A stretch of DNA of 24,939 bases, from NCBI GenBank assembly GCA_945876515.1, contig CAMCPF010000005.1:1-24939 (forward strand), in the 5' to 3' direction. This document shows, piece after piece, positions 19,360-24,939 of this stretch. The DNA comes from Candidatus Kuenenia stuttgartensis. Lineage in GTDB: Bacteria; Planctomycetota; Planctomycetia; Pirellulales; UBA1268. Position 1 is the stretch's first letter; each line of letters begins with the position of its first letter. The position numbers and the translations under genes are program-made. The notes below the pieces were generated by a model, which saw only the letters and a list, made by a program, of their open reading frames with translations, ran no database searches and was not told the DNA's origin.

Positions 19360-20793
19360 ATGCACATCCTGCTCACCGGTGCGACGGGCTATGTCGGGGG
19401 CGTGCTCCTGCCCGAACTCGAGCGGCTGGGGCATCGCGTCCGCTGCCTCGCGCGGCGACCCGGCAAGCTCGCCGGCAAGACCGGCCCGCTCACCGAGGTG
19501 ATGGCGGGCGACGCCACCGACCCCGACGACCTCGCCCGGGCCTGCGCCGGCATCGACACCGCCTACTGGCTCGTCCACTCGATGGAGAGCGGCGTGGACT
19601 TCGAGCGGGCCGACCGGCTGGCCGCCGAGCGGTTCGCCGCTGCCGCCAAGGCCGCGGGGGTGAAGCGGCTCATCTATCTGGGCGGCCTCGGGGCCGACGA
19701 CGACCGGCTCTCCGCCCACCTCCGCAGCCGCCACGAGGTGGGGGCGATCCTCCGGGCCAGCGGCCTCGACGTGGTCGAGTTCCGGGCCTCGATCATCGTC
19801 GGGGCGGGAAGTTTTTCCTTCGACCTCGTGCGGACGCTCGTCGAGCGGCTGCCGGTGATGATTTGCCCGGCCTGGCTCGCCACCCCCACCCAGCCGATCG
19901 CGATCGCCGACGTGGTGGCCTACCTCGCAGCGGCGGTCGATCTGCCCCCGGGTTCGCAGCGAATTTTCGAGATCGGCGGCCCGGACAAGGTCTCCTACGG
20001 CGCTATCATGCGGGAGTATGCCCGGCAGCGGGGCCTGAGACGGCTCATGATCCCCGTGCCGGTGCTGACGCCGCGGCTCTCGAGCCTGTGGCTCAAGCTC
20101 GTGACGCCCCGGTATTCGAAGGTGGGCAGAAAGTTGATCGACGGCCTGAAGAATCCGACGGTGGTCACCAACGACGCAGCGGAGCGTGAGTTTTCCCTTC
20201 GGCCCCGCGACCTCGCCACCGCGGTCCGCGAGGCGGCCGAGCAGGAAGATGGCTTCTTCGCGGGCAAGCGCTGGGCCGACTTCGCCGACTTCGAGGAACT
20301 TCCTCGCCGCTACGGCGGGGCACCCGAGGGCTCGCGGCTCGTCGATCATCGCCACACGGTCGTGGCCGTCGCGCCCGAACGGGCCTTCGCGGCGATCGAG
20401 CGGATCGGCGGCCGGAACGGCTGGTATGCCGCCAACTGGCTGTGGACGCTCCGGGGCTGGCTCGACCAACTGATCGGCGGGCCCGGCATGGCCCGGGGCC
20501 GCCGTGATCCCGAGCGGCTCTGCACGGGCGAGACACTCGATTGCTGGCGGGTGGAGATCTGCGAGCCGCCCCGGCGGCTGCGGCTGGCGGCCGAGATGAA
20601 GCTGCCGGGCCGCGGCTGGCTGGAGTTCGAGGTGGTGCCCCGCGACGGCGATGTCACGATCCACCAGACGGCCGTATTCGATCCCCGCGGTCTGGGCGGC
20701 TTGGCCTATTGGTACGCCATCTGGCCCTTGCACGAGCTCGTCTTCCGCCGGATGCTCGCCGGCATCGCCCGCCGCGCGGTGCGGGGCACGTGA
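19360..20793 (+). CDS. SDR-family NAD(P)-binding protein with DUF2867 C-terminal domain
   Basis: The 477-residue protein has two parts. Residues 1-290 are an atypical short-chain dehydrogenase (NmrA/complex-I-subunit type) with the dinucleotide motif GATGYVGG (7-14), a GDATDPDDL acidic loop and a YLGGLGAD strand. The canonical Tyr-x-x-x-Lys catalytic pair is not evident, so it may bind NAD(P)H without being a classical dehydrogenase. Residues from about 325 to the end match DUF2867, a START-like fold with GRNGWYAANWLWTLRGWLDQLIGG and a C-terminal amphipathic segment. This fusion is known from many bacteria and its function is not established. The stop codon directly abuts that of the convergent transglutaminase gene (TGA|TCA, zero gap). 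Confidence 0.82.
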   Translation: MHILLTGATGYVGGVLLPELERLGHRVRCLARRPGKLAGKTGPLTEVMAGDATDPDDLARACAGIDTAYWLVHSMESGVDFERADRLAAERFAAAAKAAGVKRLIYLGGLGADDDRLSAHLRSRHEVGAILRASGLDVVEFRASIIVGAGSFSFDLVRTLVERLPVMICPAWLATPTQPIAIADVVAYLAAAVDLPPGSQRIFEIGGPDKVSYGAIMREYARQRGLRRLMIPVPVLTPRLSSLWLKLVTPRYSKVGRKLIDGLKNPTVVTNDAAEREFSLRPRDLATAVREAAEQEDGFFAGKRWADFADFEELPRRYGGAPEGSRLVDHRHTVVAVAPERAFAAIERIGGRNGWYAANWLWTLRGWLDQLIGGPGMARGRRDPERLCTGETLDCWRVEICEPPRRLRLAAEMKLPGRGWLEFEVVPRDGDVTIHQTAVFDPRGLGGLAYWYAIWPLHELVFRRMLAGIARRAVRGT

Positions 20794-23700
20794 TCAACGG
20801 CCATTCGCTGGCGGCGTCTCCACCCGCCGTCGCAGGTCGAGCGTGCACGCGTAGTCGGGATTCCGTTCCTCGGGCGGCGGGGCGAAGGGGCCGGGCGTGT
20901 GGCCGGTGGCGAAGAACCGCGCCACCCGACGGCTCTCGGCCTCGAGCGCGTTGACCGGCCGGGTCTCGAACGACCGGCCGCCCGGATGCACCACGTGCCA
21001 GGTGCAGCCGCCGAGGCTGCGGCCGCTCCAGAGATCGACCACGTCGAACACCAGCGGCGAGTGGACGGGAATCGTGGGATGCAGGCAGTCGGCCGGCTGC
21101 CAGGCCCGAAACCGCACCCCCGCCACGAACTCCCCCGGCACGCCGGTCGAGACCAGCGGCACCCGGCGGCCGTTGCAGGCGATCGCGTGGCGGCCCGGCA
21201 CCAGCCCCGCGGCCTTCACCTGCACCCGCTCGAGCGAACTGTCCACCAACCGAGCCGTGGCCCCGCCCACCGGCTGCTCGCCCAGAACGTGCCAGGGCTC
21301 GAGCGCCGTGCGGAGCTCCAGCCGAACGCCGTCGTGGGTCACCTCACCGAGCCTCGGAAATCGAAACTCGGCAAAGCTCTCGAGCCACTCCCGCTCGAAG
21401 CCGAACCCGGCCCGTCGCAGGTCGTCCACCACGGCCGCGAAGTCCTGCATCAAGAAGTGCGGCAGCAGGAAGCGATCGTGGAGCGCGGTGCCCCAGCGGA
21501 CGAGCCCGGGCAGCGACGGCTCCCGCCACAGCCAGGCCACAAGCGCCCGCACCACGAGCTGGGCCAGAAGACCCATCCGCACGTGCGGGGCCATCTCGAA
21601 GCCACGGAGTTCGACCAGGCCGCGGCGGCCGCCGGCCGAGTCGGGCGACCAGAGCTTGTCGATGCAGAACTCCGCCCGGTGCGTGTTGCCGGTCAAGTCG
21701 GTGAGGATGTTGCGAAATACGCGGTCCGTCAGCCACGGCAGCACGCAGACGTCGGGGCAGGCTTGCAGCGTGCCGGGTGCAGCGCGTGCGTCGGCTGGTT
21801 GTCCGGCGGCCGCCGCGAGCTGCTCCAGCGCGATCTCCAGCTCGTACAGGCTCTCGTGACGGGCCTCGTCGATCCGCGGGGCCTGGCTGGTCGGCCCGAT
21901 GAACCGGCCGGCGAACAGGTACGAAAGCGCAGGATGGTTGTTGAAGTAGGCCACCATCCCACCGAGCAGCCAGGGCCGCCTGAGAAACGGGCTGTCGGCC
22001 GCCGTGCGGCCCCCGAGCACCACGTGGTCGCCGCCGCCGGTCCCCGTGTGCAGCCCATCGAGCTCGAACTTCTCCGCGCACAACCGGCTCGCCCGGGCCT
22101 CGTCGGCCAGCATCTCGCGAAGCCGGACCAGCTCCCGCCACGAGCCCGCCGGCGGCACGTTGACCTCGATCACGCCGGGGTCGGGCGTGACGTGCAGCCG
22201 CACGAGGCCGGGATCGTGGGGCGCCGGATAGCCCTCGAGCACCACCGGAGTCTCCCGCTCGCCGGCGACCTGCTCGATGGCCGCCACCAACTCGAGCCAG
22301 TCGGCCGCGGAGCCCGGAGCCTGTGGGTCGCGGGCCTCGATGGGGAGCGGATCGAGCGGCGGGAGAAAGACGTGCAGCCGGCCCCGCCGGTGCTCGACGA
22401 CGGCCGCGGTGCGGACGATTCCATCGCCCGCGGCCAACTCCTTGTCAGTGGGCCAGGGCAGGCTCCCCATCGGCAGTCGCAGGCCGGCCGGCGAGTCGCC
22501 GGCCAGGAGCGGCACCCGACCGCCCGGCATCGGCCAGGAACTCGACCGCCAGCGGGCCGCGCCGCTCCGCTCGACCCTGAGGATCGGCAGCACGAAGGCG
22601 GCGGGCGTCTCGGTGTCGATCGGCGTCGTGTCGAGCGGGCTGGCCGGGGCGACCTCGTGGGCCGGCATCACGAACGCGGGGTCCAGGCCGAGCAGTTGGG
22701 CAAGTCTGCGGGCGAAGTCACCCGCTGCGGCCGCGCTCGCCTCCCGCTCGGCCGCGCTGACCGGTCGAGCCGGCGGCTCGTCACCAGCCGCGGGATCGGC
22801 AGGCGGGTCGTCGGCCAGGAGCTCCCGCCGCCGCCAGATCGGCCCGCCGTCGCTTCGCCACACGACATCGAGCGACCACCGCGGCAGCGGCTCGCCCGGA
22901 TACCACTTCCCCTGCCCTTCGACGAGCACGCCGCCGGGAGCCAACCGGTCGAGCAGCCGCCGGGCGAGGGTTCCGGCCGCCCGCCGCTTGCGGTCGCCCA
23001 ACGCCGCCGTGTTCCACTCCGGGGCGTCGCCATCGTCGATCGACACGTAGGTCGGCTCGCCCCCCATCGTGAGGCGAACGTCGGCGGCGGCGAGCGCCGC
23101 GTCCACCTCGTCACCGACCGCAAGAATCCGCTCCCATGCTTCGCCGCCATACGGCCGGGTCGTCCGCGGGCTCTCGGCCAGCCGCGTGACCCGCATCTCG
23201 AAGGCGAACTCGGTCTGGCAGGGATCGACCGCCCCGGTCACCGGCGCGGCGCTCGCCGGGTCGGGCGTGGCCGCCAGTGGGATGTGCCCCTCGGCGGCGA
23301 GCAGGCCGCTCGTGGGATCGAAGCCCACCCAGCCGGCGCCGGGCAGATAGACCTCGGCCCAGGCATGCAGGTCGGTGAAGTCGGCGGTCGGGCCAGCCGG
23401 TCCGTCGAGCGGCTTCTGATCGGGCACCAGTTGCACGAGATATCCGGAGCAGAACCGGGCCGCCAGCCCCAGCCGCCGCGCGAGCGAGACCAACAGCCAG
23501 GCCGAGTCGCGGCAGCTGCCCGTGCCGAGGCCGAGCGTCTCCGCGGGCGACTGCACGCCCGGCTCCATCCGGATCACGTAGGCCACGGCCTTGTGAACCG
23601 CGAGGTTGAGCGCCACGAGCAGGTCGATCGATCGCGATCCGGCCGCGGCCCGCCCCCGGCCCCGGAAGTCGGCGAGGAAGGCCTCGACCGCCGGGCCCCC

Positions 23701-24072
23701 TGTCTGCTCCGGCGTGGCGAGATACGGGGCCAGTTCGGCCACCAGCACCGGATCGTAGGCGAACGGGAACCGTTCGGCCTCCGGCTCGAGGAAGAAGTCG
23801 AAGGCATTGATCGCCACGAGTTCGGCGACCAGATCGACTTCCAGCACCAGCCGCCGCGTGGGCTCCGGAAACACGAGCCGGGCGACGTGGTTGCCCTGCG
23901 GATCCTGTTGCCAGTTGAGAAAGTGGCCGGCCGGCTCGACCGAGAGCGAGTAGCCCGTCACCCGCGTCCGGCAGTGGGGCGCGGGCCGGAGGCGGACGGC
24001 ATGCGGGGCCAGCCGCACCTCCCGGTCGAAGCGGTACTCGGTGCGGTGGTGGAGGGCGATCCGAATGGCCAT
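20794..24072 (-). CDS. Transglutaminase-like protein fused to DUF2126 putative amidoligase
   Basis: The 1092-residue protein has an N-terminal bacterial transglutaminase beta-barrel domain, then the papain-like core with all three catalytic residues: Cys187 in GSCRDSAW, His236 in LHAWAEVYLPG, and Asp252 in GFDPTSG. From about residue 325 onward is DUF2126, recognised by MGGEPTYVSIDD, EWNTAALGDRKR and GQGKWYPGEPLPRW. Later come HTGTGGGDHVVLGG, FIGPTSQAPRIDEARHE and GNTHRAEFCIDK. DUF2126 is described as a putative amidoligase, and this protein family occurs with alpha-E and circularly permuted ATP-grasp proteins in predicted peptide-synthesis or modification clusters. ATG 24072 is one base after the alpha-E stop (TGA-G-ATG), so coupling is likely. 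No signal peptide is seen, so it is cytoplasmic. The product made is unknown. Confidence 0.88.
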   Translation of the reverse strand: MAIRIALHHRTEYRFDREVRLAPHAVRLRPAPHCRTRVTGYSLSVEPAGHFLNWQQDPQGNHVARLVFPEPTRRLVLEVDLVAELVAINAFDFFLEPEAERFPFAYDPVLVAELAPYLATPEQTGGPAVEAFLADFRGRGRAAAGSRSIDLLVALNLAVHKAVAYVIRMEPGVQSPAETLGLGTGSCRDSAWLLVSLARRLGLAARFCSGYLVQLVPDQKPLDGPAGPTADFTDLHAWAEVYLPGAGWVGFDPTSGLLAAEGHIPLAATPDPASAAPVTGAVDPCQTEFAFEMRVTRLAESPRTTRPYGGEAWERILAVGDEVDAALAAADVRLTMGGEPTYVSIDDGDAPEWNTAALGDRKRRAAGTLARRLLDRLAPGGVLVEGQGKWYPGEPLPRWSLDVVWRSDGGPIWRRRELLADDPPADPAAGDEPPARPVSAAEREASAAAAGDFARRLAQLLGLDPAFVMPAHEVAPASPLDTTPIDTETPAAFVLPILRVERSGAARWRSSSWPMPGGRVPLLAGDSPAGLRLPMGSLPWPTDKELAAGDGIVRTAAVVEHRRGRLHVFLPPLDPLPIEARDPQAPGSAADWLELVAAIEQVAGERETPVVLEGYPAPHDPGLVRLHVTPDPGVIEVNVPPAGSWRELVRLREMLADEARASRLCAEKFELDGLHTGTGGGDHVVLGGRTAADSPFLRRPWLLGGMVAYFNNHPALSYLFAGRFIGPTSQAPRIDEARHESLYELEIALEQLAAAAGQPADARAAPGTLQACPDVCVLPWLTDRVFRNILTDLTGNTHRAEFCIDKLWSPDSAGGRRGLVELRGFEMAPHVRMGLLAQLVVRALVAWLWREPSLPGLVRWGTALHDRFLLPHFLMQDFAAVVDDLRRAGFGFEREWLESFAEFRFPRLGEVTHDGVRLELRTALEPWHVLGEQPVGGATARLVDSSLERVQVKAAGLVPGRHAIACNGRRVPLVSTGVPGEFVAGVRFRAWQPADCLHPTIPVHSPLVFDVVDLWSGRSLGGCTWHVVHPGGRSFETRPVNALEAESRRVARFFATGHTPGPFAPPPEERNPDYACTLDLRRRVETPPANGR

Positions 24073-24073
24073 C

Positions 24074-24939
24074 TCACGCGGTCGCCTCCGCCGGGTGCCC
24101 GAGCGGCCGGATCGCGAAGAAGGTCTCGTGGATCGCGTCGCTGGCCCGGTTGAGCCGCAGTTGGAAGCCGTCGAGGAAGCCGTGCAGCCCGCCGGCCCCG
24201 GCGAGCACCTCGTCGATCGCCCCGTAGTCGAGCGTGGCCCGCAGCCTGCCGAGCCGCTGCTCCGCGGGATTCGTATACGACCCCTTCGCTCCGCCGGTGA
24301 TCGCCAGCAGCGACTCCTCCGCCTTGATCAGGCAGAAGTGCATGGCGCGGGGGAAGAACCGGTCGAAGATCAGGAACTCGGCCACATGCCGCCGCGAGAC
24401 GGCGCCGTATTGCTTGCGATACATCTCCAGGGCGCTCGCGCTCTCGAGCACGGCCGACCAGCGGACCGCGTCGCCGCCGGGGGGCTCGGCGGCCGTCCGG
24501 GGCGGCGCCGCAGCCGCCGCGCTGCCGTTCGCGGCGACCCCATCCGCGGGCGGGGCGGAGACGGCGGCCGGCTGGAGAAAGAACGTCTCCACGTCGAGCA
24601 CGCGGCTGGTCTTGTCGGCCCGCTCCACCAGCCGGCCCAGGCGGCCGAAGTGCCAGGCCTCGCCATGCGACATCGTGGCATCGGCCACGCCGGTGATCAG
24701 TTGGCTGGCCCGCTTCACCTCCTCGAGAAACTCCCGGGGATGGAGCCAGCCCCCGTATCTCCGGGCGGCCGACTGGACCTCCAGGTGGGCCTTGTTGAGT
24801 TCCTCCCACATCGCGGAGCTGATCATGTCGCGCACGGTGCGGGCGTTCTCCCGGGCGGCGCAGAGGCAGCTGGCGATCGAGTTGGGGTTGGCGGCGTCGA
24901 AGGCCAAAAACGAGATCACGTTGGCCTGATCGGCCTGGC
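24074..24939 (-). CDS. Alpha-E domain protein (DUF403), N-terminus beyond the window
   Basis: The frame stays open to the right edge, so only about the last 288 residues are present. The visible part has the family's conserved stretch FLAFDAANPNSIASCLCAARENARTVRD, followed by SAMWEELNKAHLEV. It is a helical protein, named alpha-E for its Glu-rich helices, found beside transglutaminase and ATP-grasp genes. A low-complexity Ala/Pro/Gly insert of about 40 residues (near nt 24470-24570) breaks the usual helical run and is not a family feature I know. The real start must be outside, since the first in-frame GTG (24919) would remove the conserved N-terminal part. It is the gene upstream of the transglutaminase in one operon, and the permuted ATP-grasp partner would be expected just beyond the edge. 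Confidence 0.85.
   Translation of the reverse strand, partial: QADQANVISFLAFDAANPNSIASCLCAARENARTVRDMISSAMWEELNKAHLEVQSAARRYGGWLHPREFLEEVKRASQLITGVADATMSHGEAWHFGRLGRLVERADKTSRVLDVETFFLQPAAVSAPPADGVAANGSAAAAAPPRTAAEPPGGDAVRWSAVLESASALEMYRKQYGAVSRRHVAEFLIFDRFFPRAMHFCLIKAEESLLAITGGAKGSYTNPAEQRLGRLRATLDYGAIDEVLAGAGGLHGFLDGFQLRLNRASDAIHETFFAIRPLGHPAEATA

Noticed and set aside
20899..24153. A 1084-codon open frame on the plus strand
   Set aside because: It lies fully opposite the transglutaminase-DUF2126 gene, whose catalytic motifs are intact. The plus-strand translation is Arg/Pro/Gly/His-rich without domains.

Overview
The window looks like chromosomal DNA from a high-GC planctomycete (phylum Planctomycetota, probably Pirellulales-like). 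The markers are protein families largely confined to that phylum: an LEPR-XLL N-terminal motif, a DUF1559 pseudopilin-like protein, a DUF1570 metallopeptidase, and an ECF sigma factor overlapping a receptor-type Ser/Thr kinase gene. I find no rRNA, tRNA, CRISPR array, transposase or phage gene.

Layout, left to right. The first bases are the right half of an intergenic repeat that recurs, complete, near 19.1-19.3 kb. Then come an M20 di/tripeptidase (158-1354, +), a convergent LEPR-XLL beta-propeller protein ending in an Asp10 run (1367-2785, -), an orphan beta-class DNA methyltransferase (3018-3926, +), and a two-gene module of a small unknown protein plus a nucleotidyltransferase-fold protein (4050-4768, +) that is noticeably AT-richer than its surroundings. 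A membrane-anchored endonuclease/exonuclease/phosphatase gene (4775-5731, -) is broken by one in-frame TAG. A small membrane protein and a pyruvate/indolepyruvate decarboxylase-like ThDP enzyme follow (5812-7769, +).

From 7847 to 11978 lies a lower-GC signalling block. A pseudopilin-like DUF1559 gene and a small membrane protein are read leftwards. An ECF sigma factor and a transmembrane Ser/Thr kinase are read rightwards from the same 194-bp control region. Next is a leftward pair coupled by ATGA: a CinA-like/nucleotidyltransferase fusion and a secreted DUF1570 metallopeptidase (12065-14475). A rightward sugar-type cassette follows (Gfo/Idh/MocA oxidoreductase, sugar phosphate isomerase/epimerase, MFS transporter; 14655-18017), then a membrane-anchored neutral zinc metallopeptidase (18093-18938).

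A 421-bp gene-free stretch (18939-19359) holds a strong hairpin, a 15-bp palindrome and a 140-bp structured repeat with 20-bp terminal inverted repeats. It is followed by an SDR-DUF2867 protein (19360-20793, +). The right end is a leftward amidoligase-type operon: transglutaminase-DUF2126 (20794-24072) and an alpha-E protein cut by the window edge (24074-24939).

The most interesting non-coding signals are two. A TAnnnT hexamer recurs 6-9 nt upstream of six start codons at transcription-unit heads, exactly 6 nt upstream in three of them, which suggests leaderless or near-leaderless promoters. The second is the repeat family, in which one base pair of a hairpin stem changes in a compensatory way between two copies.
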